DNA of 64,000 nucleotides, taken from the NCBI RefSeq assembly GCF_016756535.1, contig NZ_AP023248.1, positions 221,994 to 285,993 on the forward strand, written 5' to 3'. This document shows positions 50,670 to 60,419 of the stretch, in pieces. The stretch's first letter is position 1. The number at the start of each line of letters is the position of its first letter. Position numbers and translations under genes: made by a program. The notes under the pieces were generated by a model. It did no database searches. It worked only from the letters and a program-made list of their open reading frames with translations, and was not told the DNA's origin. The stretch comes from Mesorhizobium sp. 131-2-1 (GTDB lineage Bacteria; Pseudomonadota; Alphaproteobacteria; Rhizobiales; Rhizobiaceae).

Positions 50670-51890
50670 TCACGCCACCAGTCGAACCGGCAACGCAGCC
50701 AAAGCGCGGATGCCAAGGCGCTTTCGCCATTGGATCTCCCGCGCGCTGCCGTCGAGACGTATGTCTGGAAATCGCGTGATGATGCGTTCGAACGCGATCG
50801 CGGCCTCTGCCCGGGCGAGCTGGAAGCCAAGGCAGAAATGCACACCGGTGCCGAAGGAAAGGTGCGGGTTCGGGTGGCGGGTGATGTCGAAACTGCGGGG
50901 GTTCTCGAACTTGGCAAGGTCGCAGTTCGCCGCAGCCAGAAATCCGGCGAACATGTCGCCGCGCTGGAATTGCCGTCCCTGCCAAACCATGTCGCGGATC
51001 GCGAAACGCGGCTTGGTCATCTGCACGGGAGATACGTAGCGCAGACATTCCTCGACACAAGTCGGCATCAGGCTTGGGTCGCTCTGCAGCCGACGCAGTT
51101 GATCCTCGTGCGACAGCAATGCGAAGAGCCCGCCGGAAATCAGGTGGGTCGTAGTTTCCTGCCCAGCTCCGAACAGTAGGAAGATCATTGACACCAGTTC
51201 GTCCTCGCTGAGCGTCTGTCCATCCGTTTCGGCGACGCGCAGTGCGGAGATCAATCCGTCAGCTGTTGCCCCGCCCTCCGGTCTGGAGACCCGGCGAAGA
51301 TAGCGCACAACCTTGATCACACCGGGAATTGCGCGGATGACCGCGCCAATATTGGCGGTGTCCTTCAGCCCCCCTAGCCAGCTCTTGAAACGATCGTGAT
51401 CCTGCTCTGGCAGGCCGAGCATTGCACAGATGACCGAAAGCGGCAGGTCGCGGCAGAAACCAAACATGAGATCCGCCTCTAGCCTCCCCTTTAGCCGGTC
51501 GAGAAGCCGATCCGCGATTTCTGTGATCATCGGCTTCATGGCCTCGATCGTCTGGCGCTGGAACGCCTGGTCGACGAGACCGCGCAGGCGGCGATGCTCG
51601 GGATCGTCGTGGCCCAGCATGTTCAGCGCCAGAAGACTGATCGTCCTCGGCAGGAACTTCAGTATTCGGGCCTGAGTTCTGCTCCCAGCGTTGGCGGGAT
51701 CGCGGGCGAAGTTCTCATGATCTTTCAACAATGTTGCGCATGCGTCATGTGTTACCGCGAGCCATGTGCGCCCGACAATTGGCAGCTTCATGCGAACAAC
51801 CGGACCTTCGGCCCGGATGCGATCCAGGGTTGGGAAGGGATTTGCGTGAAACTCAGGTGATAGGATGTCGAAATCGCACGTCTCTATCAC
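50670..51890 (-). CDS. cytochrome P450 (bacterial class I)
   Basis: A 406-residue soluble P450. Seen: I-helix LFGAGQETTTHLISGG, K-helix E-x-x-R in VEECLRYVSPVQ, and the heme-thiolate loop LSFGTGVHFCLGFQLARAEA. I chose a GTG at 51890 because GGAG lies eight bases upstream and the protein then begins at IETCDFDILSPEFH; the frame is open to an ATG at 51989. It needs a ferredoxin and reductase; none is adjacent, although FdxA and two Rieske-FAD reductases lie in the window. Substrate unknown. Confidence 0.92.
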   Translation of the reverse strand: MIETCDFDILSPEFHANPFPTLDRIRAEGPVVRMKLPIVGRTWLAVTHDACATLLKDHENFARDPANAGSRTQARILKFLPRTISLLALNMLGHDDPEHRRLRGLVDQAFQRQTIEAMKPMITEIADRLLDRLKGRLEADLMFGFCRDLPLSVICAMLGLPEQDHDRFKSWLGGLKDTANIGAVIRAIPGVIKVVRYLRRVSRPEGGATADGLISALRVAETDGQTLSEDELVSMIFLLFGAGQETTTHLISGGLFALLSHEDQLRRLQSDPSLMPTCVEECLRYVSPVQMTKPRFAIRDMVWQGRQFQRGDMFAGFLAAANCDLAKFENPRSFDITRHPNPHLSFGTGVHFCLGFQLARAEAAIAFERIITRFPDIRLDGSAREIQWRKRLGIRALAALPVRLVA

Positions 51891-52113
51891 AGGCTTCACT
51901 CCAGCAAATAGGGCGCTGCCACGGGCCCTTCGGCCAACCGCCTCGTACTCTTTGAAGTTTGGAACGCCGTGGCCCGCACAAAAGCGCAAGCCACGGCCTC
52001 CGTTGGCATCAGTCTAGGCCGGTTGGCCAGGCTGCGGTAGCCGGTTCTGAGCGCGAGGTTCGTACACATATCCTCGCGTGGTTTGTTGGCCTGAGCGGGT
52101 TGCTCTGGTGCCG

Positions 52114-53628
52114 TTACATCGAGGCTGCGCCCTCCCGCTGCTTAACGGCAAATTCCTCCTCCGGCGAATAGACCAGGGTCTTGCGGCCATGGGCGCCGAA
52201 ATAGATGATTGCCAGTCCGTACCAGACCGCTACGCCGATTATGCCCTGCCGGTAGAGCGGGTCGGTGAGCTGAAAGGCTATAGTGATCAAGGCGATGATC
52301 ACGGTCAGCCATGCTCCCAGTACGCCAAAGGGGCTCTTGTAGGGCCGCTCGATCTGCGGGAAACGGCGACGCAACTGAAGGAAGGTCAGCCCCTGCAGAA
52401 GATAGGAGAACATGGCGCCGAACACGGCCATGTTCAGAAGCGTGCCGCCAATATACGTGCCGGCTGCCTCACCGCCTTGAGCGAACCAGATCACCACCAT
52501 CACCAGGAAGCCCACGAGCGATCCCGCAGCAAGCGCCACATTGGGCGTCTTGTGCTCACCATGGGTTACCGAGAGGAAGTGCGGGAAGTAGCCTGCGCGG
52601 CTGAGCGAATAGATCTGCCGGCCATAGGCGAAGATGATTGCATGGAAACTCGCCACAAGTCCGGCGACCGCGAAAAGCGCGAGGACCTTTGCCCAACCCG
52701 TTCCGTAGATTGCCCTGAAGCCATCAAGTATAGGCTCGCCGGACGTTCCGTACGCAAACGCCCCGTCGGGCAACGAAGGGTTGATGATCAGGATCAGGAA
52801 GCCCGTGGCCAGGAGTGTGAACATCCCGAGCATAATCCCCTTGGGCATATCGCGCTTCGGATCCACCGATTCCTCGGATGCAAGCGGCAATTGTTCAATC
52901 GCGAGGAACAGCCAGACTGCGAACGGCATCGCTGCGAAAATGCCCCTGAGGCCGAATGGCAGGAATGGCCCGCCCCCGTCCGGCAGCGCCACCGCCGCCC
53001 CATCCGGCCCGATTCCGATATTCATAGCATTCTTGGCGAAATCGAACTGTCCCGACGCCAACGCGCTGACGAAGAAGAACACCAGGATCGCCAGGGCAAT
53101 GAGCGTGACGATGACCGTTACTCCGAATGAAAGAGCGACCCCGCGCACATTCAGCCCGACAAAGATCAGGTAGCCGATGAGCCACCAGACCGGCTGCCAG
53201 GCGTCTGGGGTGCCAGTGATGGCCGTCATGTAGGTGCCGATAAAATAGACCACGACCGCGGGGGTGAGCACGTATTCGATGTTCTCGGCGATGCCGGTGA
53301 TGAAGCCGCCCCACGGACCGAACGCCGTGCGCGCGAAAGAATAGGCCCCACCAGTATGCGGCAACGCGGGGCTCATCTCGGCGATAGAATAGGTCAGACC
53401 GAGATACATGATTGCGATCAAAACGGTCCCGACGAACATGCCGCCCCAACCCCCGACGGCGAAGCCAAGGTTCCAGCCTGAAAAGTCGCCCGAGATGACG
53501 GCGCCGACGCCAAGCGCCCAAAGCGAAAAGACGCCAGCGTGGCGCTTCAACACGCGTTTCTCGAAATATTCCGAACCGGGAATGTGATAGGAGACACCCC
53601 CTTCGTGTTTTTTGGATTCCCCAACCAT
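52114..53628 (-). CDS. APC-family amine/amino acid permease (ethanolamine permease-like)
   Basis: A 504-residue inner-membrane protein with about twelve spans. After a polar N-terminus come GVGAVISGDFSGWNLGFAVG (helix 1 substrate-binding break), SPALPHTGGAYSFARTAFGP (helix 3 region), and the C-terminal YKSPFGVLGAWLTVIIALIT. The G-D-F-S-G-W motif and overall layout are closest to the ethanolamine transporter branch of the APC superfamily. It ends with a soluble tail (GRKTLVYSPEEEFAVKQREG). A decayed copy of that tail lies at 56366-56490. GAGGGAC precedes the ATG. Confidence 0.88.
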   Translation of the reverse strand: MVGESKKHEGGVSYHIPGSEYFEKRVLKRHAGVFSLWALGVGAVISGDFSGWNLGFAVGGWGGMFVGTVLIAIMYLGLTYSIAEMSPALPHTGGAYSFARTAFGPWGGFITGIAENIEYVLTPAVVVYFIGTYMTAITGTPDAWQPVWWLIGYLIFVGLNVRGVALSFGVTVIVTLIALAILVFFFVSALASGQFDFAKNAMNIGIGPDGAAVALPDGGGPFLPFGLRGIFAAMPFAVWLFLAIEQLPLASEESVDPKRDMPKGIMLGMFTLLATGFLILIINPSLPDGAFAYGTSGEPILDGFRAIYGTGWAKVLALFAVAGLVASFHAIIFAYGRQIYSLSRAGYFPHFLSVTHGEHKTPNVALAAGSLVGFLVMVVIWFAQGGEAAGTYIGGTLLNMAVFGAMFSYLLQGLTFLQLRRRFPQIERPYKSPFGVLGAWLTVIIALITIAFQLTDPLYRQGIIGVAVWYGLAIIYFGAHGRKTLVYSPEEEFAVKQREGAASM

Positions 53629-53723
53629 CGCTTGTCCCTCTCTAAGATTTACAGTTGCTCCAAATGCAAGCCGATCTATTCAACAATCCCGTCACTGCCC
53701 CTTCCTTTTCGACATCGGTAGGC

Positions 53724-54068
53724 TCATCGGTTGAACCACCAGTGGTGAAGTGTTGACGCCAAGCTCCCCGAGTTACTGCCCCTTCCCTTGACGCGGAGCG
53801 ATGCGTCTTCCGATCTGTAGATCAGTCCAGGCTCGACGATCCATTCACCAGGGAAGAGCGATTGCACATCGTAACGCCCGTCAGCGAGGCGTGCTGCAAG
53901 GCCAACGTAGCGATAGCGGGTGCCGGAGGAATCTGTAACTGAGCCGAAGATCGGTCGGTCTGCAAGGTGACCGACGATCGCGTTCTCTACACCAGGTTGC
54001 GATCCCTCGGGCCCGGCAATCCTAAGTGTGTAGTATTCGATCGGGATGCTTCTCGCACCGAGACGCAT
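53724..54068 (-). CDS. hypothetical protein, 114 residues
   Basis: A soluble protein: IPIEYYTLRIAGPEGSQPGV, then VGHLADRPIFGSVTDSSGTR and DVQSLFPGEWIVEPGLIYRS. The start at 54068 is preceded by GAGGAATAAGCCG; an upstream ATG at 54086 is possible. It reads like a beta-rich small domain. It lies between the permease and Kup genes on the same strand. Family not recognised. Confidence 0.6.
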   Translation of the reverse strand: MRLGARSIPIEYYTLRIAGPEGSQPGVENAIVGHLADRPIFGSVTDSSGTRYRYVGLAARLADGRYDVQSLFPGEWIVEPGLIYRSEDASLRVKGRGSNSGSLASTLHHWWFNR

Positions 54069-54221
54069 CGGCTTATTCCTCATCAAAGGAACGCAGTGAG
54101 GCAGTATGCTCCCTCTACCTCAACAAATCCATCTCATGGCTTGCTACGGACGGCACTCGCCTCAACTTGACGCGCGGTGAGAGCGCTGGACCAGTCTACC
54201 TGAGTCCGGACCTCGCGTGGA

Positions 54222-56135
54222 CTAGACCGCCAATTGCGTCCCAATTTCTACGACGCGACCGGTCGGGATCTGAAAGTACTCTGTTGCGTCGGCAGCCGTG
54301 CGAGCAAGATTGATGAAAAGCTTGTCCTGCCACACCGGCATGTCGGAATTGGGCGATGCCTTGAGCGAGCGCCGCGACAGGAAGAAGGACGTCGTCATAA
54401 TGTCGAACTTCCAGCCCTGCTTGCGGCAGATCGCCAGTGCGCGCGGGATGTTGGGCTGTTCCATGTAGCCGAAGGTCAGTGTCACCCGCATGAACAGGTC
54501 GTTGACCGTTTCCATTTTGACACGATCGCTGTCAGGCACCACCGGCTGCGGAGCGGTGACCACCGAAAGGATGACGTTCTGCTCATGCAGCACCTTGTAG
54601 TGCTTCAAGCTATGCATCAAAGCGGTCGGCGCGCTTGTCGGATCGCTGGTCAGAAACACGGCTGTGCCCGGTACGAGATGGGGTTTCTTCTTCGACAGGT
54701 TCCCGGCGAGGAGATCGAGCGGGATTTCGTTGCGGCGCGTCTTGTCGAACAGATAGCGGCTGCCTTTGATCCAGGTCGACATGATCAGTCCCATGACACA
54801 TGCAGCCGTAATCGAGACCCAGCCGCCCTCAAAGATCTTCACGACATTGGCAAGGAAAAATCCGGTATCAATAATGCCGAACACAATCACCAGTGCAACC
54901 GCCACCCAGAGCTGCCAGTTCCACATCCACCTCATCACGACGAACAACAGGATCGTCGTCATCAACATCTCGCCAGTTACGGATATCCCATAGGCCGAAG
55001 CCAGCGAACTCGAGCTGCCGAAGCCGACCACGAGAAGCATAACCGCCAGAGCGATGAGCAGGTTGACCCGTGGCATGTAGATCTGGCCGGACTGCATTTC
55101 CGACGTATGCTGAACCTCAATTCTGGGCAAGAGATTGAGCTGTACGGCCTGTCTAGTCAGCGAAAAGGCACCCGAAATTACCGCTTGGCTTGCGATCACC
55201 GTGGCAGCCGTTGCCAGGCCAACCATTGGCATAAGCGCCCATTCGGGGAGCATCTGGAAGAACGGATTGTCCGGCTTCCCGCCATTGGCCAAAACGAATG
55301 CGCCTTGCCCGAAATAATTGAGCAACAGGCATGGAAATACTATGGAGAACCAGGCGAGCACTATGGGCCTGCGCCCAAAATGTCCAAGGTCAACATAGAG
55401 AGCTTCTGCGCCCGTAACGGCCAGGAAGACAGCGCCGACGGTCACGAATACGCCGGCTGGCTCGCCGGCGAGATAGGCTATCGCATAGTATGGATTGATT
55501 GCCAGCAGCACCGATGGGTCATCGATCAGATGCAAAAGCCCGGCAATACCAAGAGCAACAAACCAAACTGCGGTCACCGGACCGAACACGGCTGCCACCT
55601 TACCGGTTCCGAAGCGTTGAACAGAAAACAGGACGGCCAGGATGACCAGTGTGATGGGAACGACATAGGCGTCGAGCGCAGGCGTTATTACCTCCAGCCC
55701 CTCCACCGCCGAGAGGACCGAGATTGCGGGCGTTATGATGGAATCGCCGAAGAAAAGCGCCGCTCCGCAAAGTCCGATCCCTAGGATGACGCGTGCGCCC
55801 TTCGGATACGCAGTGCGAGCAAGCGCCATCAGCGATAGCGTGCCGCCTTCACCCCTGTTGTCGGCCCGCAGCACGAAGGCGACATATTTGATCGTCACGA
55901 TAATTGTCAGTGCCCAAACGATAAGCGACAACACACCGAGCACGTCGGCACGCGATACGGGTCCCTCGGTCGCATGAAGCGCCTCGCGAAATGCATAAAT
56001 GGGGCTGGTGCCGATATCTCCATAGACGACGCCGAGCGCTCCAAGCATCAACAGCTTTGTGCTTTGTGGCTCAGTTTTGGGGGAATCGGCGCTGTCTCCT
56101 GGCCCTAGGCCGTTACCAGTCGTGGCAAAGTCCAT
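54222..56135 (-). CDS. kup: Kup-type potassium uptake transporter
   Basis: A 637-residue protein with about twelve N-terminal spans and a soluble C-terminal domain. Signature regions: LGALGVVYGDIGTSPIYAFR (first helix, K+ site), FFGDSIITPAISVLSAVEGL and TVGAVFLAVTGAEALYVDLG. It takes up K+, probably with H+, at the inner membrane. The start is the ATG at 56135 (MDFATTGNG), eight bases after AAGGGC; the frame is open for 38 further codons. It groups with the NhaA and ClC genes as an ion-homeostasis block. Confidence 0.95.
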   Translation of the reverse strand: MDFATTGNGLGPGDSADSPKTEPQSTKLLMLGALGVVYGDIGTSPIYAFREALHATEGPVSRADVLGVLSLIVWALTIIVTIKYVAFVLRADNRGEGGTLSLMALARTAYPKGARVILGIGLCGAALFFGDSIITPAISVLSAVEGLEVITPALDAYVVPITLVILAVLFSVQRFGTGKVAAVFGPVTAVWFVALGIAGLLHLIDDPSVLLAINPYYAIAYLAGEPAGVFVTVGAVFLAVTGAEALYVDLGHFGRRPIVLAWFSIVFPCLLLNYFGQGAFVLANGGKPDNPFFQMLPEWALMPMVGLATAATVIASQAVISGAFSLTRQAVQLNLLPRIEVQHTSEMQSGQIYMPRVNLLIALAVMLLVVGFGSSSSLASAYGISVTGEMLMTTILLFVVMRWMWNWQLWVAVALVIVFGIIDTGFFLANVVKIFEGGWVSITAACVMGLIMSTWIKGSRYLFDKTRRNEIPLDLLAGNLSKKKPHLVPGTAVFLTSDPTSAPTALMHSLKHYKVLHEQNVILSVVTAPQPVVPDSDRVKMETVNDLFMRVTLTFGYMEQPNIPRALAICRKQGWKFDIMTTSFFLSRRSLKASPNSDMPVWQDKLFINLARTAADATEYFQIPTGRVVEIGTQLAV

Positions 56136-56365
56136 AAAATGTTGCCCTTGGCCTTCTTGCTCTTGCTTTGCCCAAATAGGCAGGCCGCGCGAATGCAATA
56201 CAGCTGTAGGCTGCCTTGCAAGACGGCTGACTTTTGCGCCATGCGACACGCGGGACTCTCCGCTGTCAACCCATTCCGTTGCAAGCAGTGGCCGTGCGAC
56301 CAGCGAGTTGAAGCCTCACAGACCGGCCGCTCGTCGCTCGAACGTGTAGGCCAACGCGATCGAGG

Positions 56366-56490
56366 GTTTGCGACAGCACCTGTACGCGCTGGCCATCGTC
56401 TATTTTGGCGCCTATGGCCGCAAGACACTTGTCTATTCGCCAGAGGAGGAAATCGCCGTCAAGCAGCGCGAGGGTGCTGCCTCGATGTTG
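56366..56490 (+). pseudogene. remnant of the permease C-terminus
   Basis: The plus frame LYALAIVYFGAYGRKTLVYS followed by PEEEIAVKQREGAASM matches the last 40 residues of the permease at 52114-53628 (YGLAIIYFGAHGRKTLVYS). The rest of the gene is absent and the frame continues past its original stop. It indicates a lost second permease or a duplication/inversion around Kup. The remaining part of 56250-56553 has nothing recognised. Confidence 0.8.
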
Positions 56491-56553
56491 GCCGGAAAGG
56501 CCTACGGGCCCGGCCGCATAGACTCCTGCGGGATGGCAACAACAGGCCCAGCC

Positions 56554-56766
56554 CTAAAGGTCGAGGTCCTCGTGCTTGTTTTGAGAGATAAGTTCGAGGA
56601 TCCGTCTCCTGACCAGTTCGCGCGATTCCGAGCGGACGAACGGCATCAGGAGTTCCACCGTCTCCTCCAGTTTCACAGGATCGTCTGCATGAGGATCAGT
56701 CAGGTAATGGCCATGCGCGTAGATGTTATCCGTTAGCCTTTTGTTCAGGTCAGAGAAAAATCCCAT
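56554..56766 (-). CDS. hypothetical small protein, 70 residues
   Basis: MGFFSDLNKRLTDNIYAHGH, then DDPVKLEETVELLMPFVRSE and ELVRRRILELISQNKHEDLD. It is helical and soluble, with a good AGGAGAAG ribosome site. It lies between the permease remnant and the DUF2062 gene, on the minus strand. Not recognised. Confidence 0.62.
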   Translation of the reverse strand: MGFFSDLNKRLTDNIYAHGHYLTDPHADDPVKLEETVELLMPFVRSESRELVRRRILELISQNKHEDLDL

Positions 56767-56968
56767 CGCCTTCTTCTCCTAGTCAAGTTCCGCTTTCGCT
56801 GGGTGGTGATCCAGACGAATGTTTTCGACTCGATCCAGCCGAGACATTAGCGCTTCTTGAGGTCACGCTCACGGCAGGCCGGCAATCTGTAGGCGGTAGG
56901 CTGCCCGGCCGACTATATCATCTCGGACGATCTTTTAGGAACAGGCCGAGCTAGCGGTAGAAGATGGT

Positions 56969-57598
56969 CTATCTCGATCGGAACGGAGCGCCAGGATCGA
57001 CCTCAGCAGAAACGCCATGTTTGTGACCTGAAGTCACACTTCCGGACCGCGCAAGCGCCCTTTCGGCGAGCCTAAGATGTCGACGCTTATGAAAAGTAGC
57101 TGTTGCCCAGCGCGTAATTCCATAGAAAGCCAAGCCGAAGAAAATGCCGAGGGGAACCCCGCCGAGTGTCATCGGCTTCAAGAGCGGTTCCCATAAATGC
57201 ACGACATCGACTGTTCGCAGCAGATCCCCGAAATGGAGAGGTACAAGCGAGCCTGGATTTCTGCCGTCGAGAATGAGCCTGCCAACGGCGAGGCTCGCGG
57301 CCCAGATGAAAGGAAATGTGATCGGATTGCCGACCGCGGTACCCAATGCCGAAGCAGCCAGATTGCCTCTGATAAACAGCGCAACAATAGCGGCGATGAT
57401 GAAATGCAAGCCCACGAACGGCAAGAACGATGCGAATACTCCGGCCGCCACCCCCGCAGCAACCGCATGAGGCGCGGCGGTTAGGCGGAGGATTCGTTTT
57501 GCAAAGTAGCGAGCCGACCGCCCAAATGATCTGGTTGGCCAAAAGAGTCCCTTGGCCATGCTCCAAAGGTTCGCCCGCTTTCTCCTTTTGAAGAGCAT
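56969..57598 (-). CDS. DUF2062 membrane protein
   Basis: About 209 residues. Seen: MLFKRRKRANLWSMAKGLFW at the start, then AGVAAGVFASFLPFVGLHFI and GNLAASALGTAVGNPITFPF, the DUF2062 core with the G-N-P-x-T motif, and GIFFGLAFYGITRWATA near the end. Two to four spans. The family is widespread in Gram-negatives and of unknown function. The start at 57598 is typical for the family; the frame is open up to 57688. Confidence 0.88.
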   Translation of the reverse strand: MLFKRRKRANLWSMAKGLFWPTRSFGRSARYFAKRILRLTAAPHAVAAGVAAGVFASFLPFVGLHFIIAAIVALFIRGNLAASALGTAVGNPITFPFIWAASLAVGRLILDGRNPGSLVPLHFGDLLRTVDVVHLWEPLLKPMTLGGVPLGIFFGLAFYGITRWATATFHKRRHLRLAERALARSGSVTSGHKHGVSAEVDPGAPFRSR

Positions 57599-57734
57599 TT
57601 TGTTGGCTCGCGCCGTCTGCGTCATTTCGGTCGAAGGCAGTCGGATTATGCCAGAGTGGAACTGGGTTGGGAACTCAAGCCTGGTCATCAGCGCAAGTGG
57701 TGAACGCCGGCGCCCTCTACCTCAACCCCAGGGG

Positions 57735-57760
57735 ACGCCAGCACCTTGGGCTGGCGTTTT
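57735..57760 (+). terminator. terminator-like hairpin
   Basis: ACGCCAGC-ACCTTGG-GCTGGCGT followed by TTT. It is a good rho-independent terminator on the plus strand but has no intact plus-strand gene before it, so it is probably a leftover of a lost gene. The rest of 57599-57919 shows nothing recognised. Confidence 0.55.
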
Positions 57761-57919
57761 CGGCGCCGGCACGCTCGAACACCACCAAATCCATGAGCCA
57801 AACATCGGTGCTGGTGTCACCCATAGAACGACCAAAGTAACCGTGGTCAAAGTCGTTCGAGCGATAGGATCATGAAGCTTGCTTTTGGGAACGATGACCT
57901 TATCTAGCTGGCACGGCGT

Positions 57920-59242
57920 GTGCTGCGTGCGCCCGGGCTCGCCCCGACTACGGAGAACGATAGAACCGTTTTTCATAGGAGCGCGACGATCCCCAAGCTC
58001 AAGTCGATACTTCGCGAATTCCTCGAAGGCGAGGCGGCCGGCGGCATCATCCTGATGGCTGCCGCGGCACTTGCCCTCATCGTCGCCAACTCGCCCTTGG
58101 CCGAAACCTATTTCTCCGCCCTCCACGCCTATCTCGGGCCGCTCAGCGTCTCGCACTGGATCAATGACGGGCTGATGGCGGTGTTCTTCCTGCTGGTCGG
58201 GCTGGAGATCAAGCGCGAGATGCTGGACGGCCAGCTCTCCACCTGGCCGCGGCGCGTGCTGCCGGGCATTGCAGCGGCCGGCGGCATGGTGGTTCCAGCG
58301 CTGGTTTATGTCGTCATCAACCACGACAACGCCGCTGCGCTGTCCGGCTGGGCGATCCCGACCGCCACCGACATCGCCTTTGCCCTTGGTGTCTTGTCGC
58401 TGCTCGGCAACCGCGTCCCGGCCTCGCTGAAAATCTTCCTCACCGCCTTGGCCATCATCGACGATCTCGGCGCCGTCATCATCATCGCACTGTTCTACAC
58501 CAGCGGCCTGTCGCTCGCCTATCTGGGCGCCGCCTTCGCGGTCATCGCCATGCTGATCGTGCTCAACCGCATGCGGGTGCTGACGCTCGTGCCCTATCTC
58601 GTGCTCGGTGTCGTCTTATGGGTGCTGGTGCTGAAATCGGGGGTGCATGCCACGCTGGCCGGCGTCGCTCTGGCGCTCACCATTCCGCTCAAGGTCTCCC
58701 CGGGCACCGGCCACGATCTCGACCATTCGCCGCTGCACCGGCTCGAGCACGGCCTGCACAAGATCGTACCGTTCGTCGTCATCCCGATCTTCGGCTTTGC
58801 CAATGCCGGTGTGTCGCTCGCCGGCGTCAGCCTTGCCGCGCTGGTCGAGCCGCTGACGCTGGGCGTCGCCGCCGGCCTCGTCGCCGGCAAACTGGTCGGC
58901 GTCTTCGGCTCCTCGGCTTTGGCCATCCGGCTGGGCTTCGCCGATCTGCCGGCAAATGCCGGCTGGCTGCACCTTGTCGGCATCTCGCTTCTGTGCGGCA
59001 TCGGCTTCACCATGAGCCTGTTCATCGGCCTGCTCGCCTTCGCCAGCGATGTGGCGCTGCAGGACGCGGTCAAGGTCGGCATCCTCGCCGGCTCGCTGAT
59101 CGCCGCGCTGCTTGGTTCGGCGGTTCTTTTGTCGACGACACGAGGCGAGCGTGATCATGAGAGACAAGACCCCCTCAGAATTTCGGGCGCCGAAAACTTT
59201 GTAGATCCGGCAGACAACGAGAAAGCAACATGCAAGCAATAG
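57920..59242 (+). CDS. nhaA: Na+/H+ antiporter NhaA
   Basis: A 440-residue protein with about twelve spans. It shows [27 protein letters not shown]-type helix, [17 protein letters not shown] (transport aspartate) and [20 protein letters not shown] with the two catalytic aspartates. The GTG start at 57920 gives a 20-residue polar N-terminus typical of NhaA. It expels Na+ in exchange for H+ for salt and pH tolerance. The base composition is more GC-rich and regular than its neighbours. A broken second family member is at 50051-50605. Confidence 0.95.
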   Translation: MLRAPGLAPTTENDRTVFHRSATIPKLKSILREFLEGEAAGGIILMAAAALALIVANSPLAETYFSALHAYLGPLSVSHWINDGLMAVFFLLVGLEIKREMLDGQLSTWPRRVLPGIAAAGGMVVPALVYVVINHDNAAALSGWAIPTATDIAFALGVLSLLGNRVPASLKIFLTALAIIDDLGAVIIIALFYTSGLSLAYLGAAFAVIAMLIVLNRMRVLTLVPYLVLGVVLWVLVLKSGVHATLAGVALALTIPLKVSPGTGHDLDHSPLHRLEHGLHKIVPFVVIPIFGFANAGVSLAGVSLAALVEPLTLGVAAGLVAGKLVGVFGSSALAIRLGFADLPANAGWLHLVGISLLCGIGFTMSLFIGLLAFASDVALQDAVKVGILAGSLIAALLGSAVLLSTTRGERDHERQDPLRISGAENFVDPADNEKATCKQ

Positions 59243-59356
59243 TAGGTTGAGTTCCGATGAGCACCTCGCCGAAACCTAGTGCAATAGTTCGTTGCCATTG
59301 GTGGCTATCGTGATTATGAAGCGACTCTTTGCCGTCCCTTCATCAAGGAGCATTTC

Positions 59357-59818
59357 GTGATCGAAGAAGCCGAGAGCAAAGCTGACAACCTCATCGAACT
59401 CACCGCTGATGTCGTCTCAGCCTATGTTTCGAACAATCCGGTTCCAGTCAGTGAACTGCCTGCGCTTATCAGCCAGATCTACGCCGCATTGAACGGCATG
59501 GCTGGCGACGCTGCGTCAGAAAAGCCTGAGCCCCTCAAGCCTGCCGTACCCATCAAGAAATCGGTCACACCGGATTACATCATCCGCCTCGAGGACGGAA
59601 AGAGGTTCAAATCGCTGAAGCGGCATCTGGCTACTCACTATGGTTTGACGCCGGACGATTACCGGGCCAAATGGAGACGGCCTGCGGACTATCCAATGGT
59701 TGCCCCGAACTACGCCGCAGCGCGCTCCGTGCTGGCCAAGAGCATGGGGCTTGGCCGGAAGGCAAAGGAGCAAACGCCTGTCCCAGGGAGGGATGGCCGC
59801 AAGAAGGCTGCGACCTGA
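59357..59818 (+). CDS. MucR/Ros-family zinc-finger-like regulator lacking the zinc cysteine
   Basis: A 153-residue protein starting at a GTG with AAGGAG upstream. The N-terminal region (LIELTADVVSAYVSNNPVPV) is the oligomerisation domain; the C-terminal DNA-binding domain reads YIIRLEDGKRFKSLKRHLAT. The first zinc ligand, normally cysteine, is arginine (R77), while D80 and H90 remain. As I recall, Mesorhizobium Ml proteins include Ros/MucR homologues that fold without zinc, and this fits that group. MucR proteins silence AT-rich genes and control exopolysaccharide and motility. Not in an operon. Confidence 0.9.
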   Translation: MIEEAESKADNLIELTADVVSAYVSNNPVPVSELPALISQIYAALNGMAGDAASEKPEPLKPAVPIKKSVTPDYIIRLEDGKRFKSLKRHLATHYGLTPDDYRAKWRRPADYPMVAPNYAAARSVLAKSMGLGRKAKEQTPVPGRDGRKKAAT

Positions 59819-60419
59819 TTAGCGGGCCAAGCTATCGGACAGGGGGAGCCAGAATGCAAAAGGGCCGGACTTCATCTAAGCCCTCTTCTGCACCTTGCGC
59901 AGGGGGAGTCACCCTCACTTTGCTGGCAACCTGCCGTCCTCGTGTTTATCTGCCCGGAAGACCGGCGGAGTCGGCCTTCGGGAGCGGCCCAGCGGCTACG
60001 GAGAGAGGAAACCGCTGGGCCTGGTGGGAGCGCGCAGTCCTCCCGACTGCAAGTGCTGACGCCGTCGCAAATCGTCAGTTACTTGCACCGGCGCTCCCAA
60101 GATCCGACAGTGGCCTGCCACGTCGAAGTTGCATTCTCATGCGGTATGTACTGGTCCTGGCCGGAAACTATTCCAGCCTGTCCATCATTTTTCGGATCGG
60201 TGACGCAGGAGCCTGATCGGCTGAAGCAGTCTTGGATTGCGGCTACCGTCGAGGGGATGCGTGCTAAAATTGAGGCTTCGCAGCCATCATTCCATTAGGG
60301 AGGCCACCGATAGTCGGGTAGCTGCAGGGTATGGGCAATTTCCCCGACCGAACGCCAAACGGGCAAGCCCGGGGATTGCGAAGGTTCTTGTCACGAGGTT
60401 GCGCACCAGCAAGCCCAGT
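59819..60419. other. intergenic region after the MucR-like gene
   Basis: About 600 bp. Two overlapping plus-strand ORFs (from 59854 and 59942, ending near 60300) are possible but neither has a recognisable family or good ribosome site; one of them may be a hypothetical gene. No repeat or operator seen. Confidence 0.3.

Noticed and set aside
52078..53130. 350-residue plus-strand ORF
   Set aside because: Antisense to the permease gene; no domain.
54234..55784. 516-residue plus-strand ORF
   Set aside because: Antisense to Kup; histidine/glutamine-rich shadow composition.
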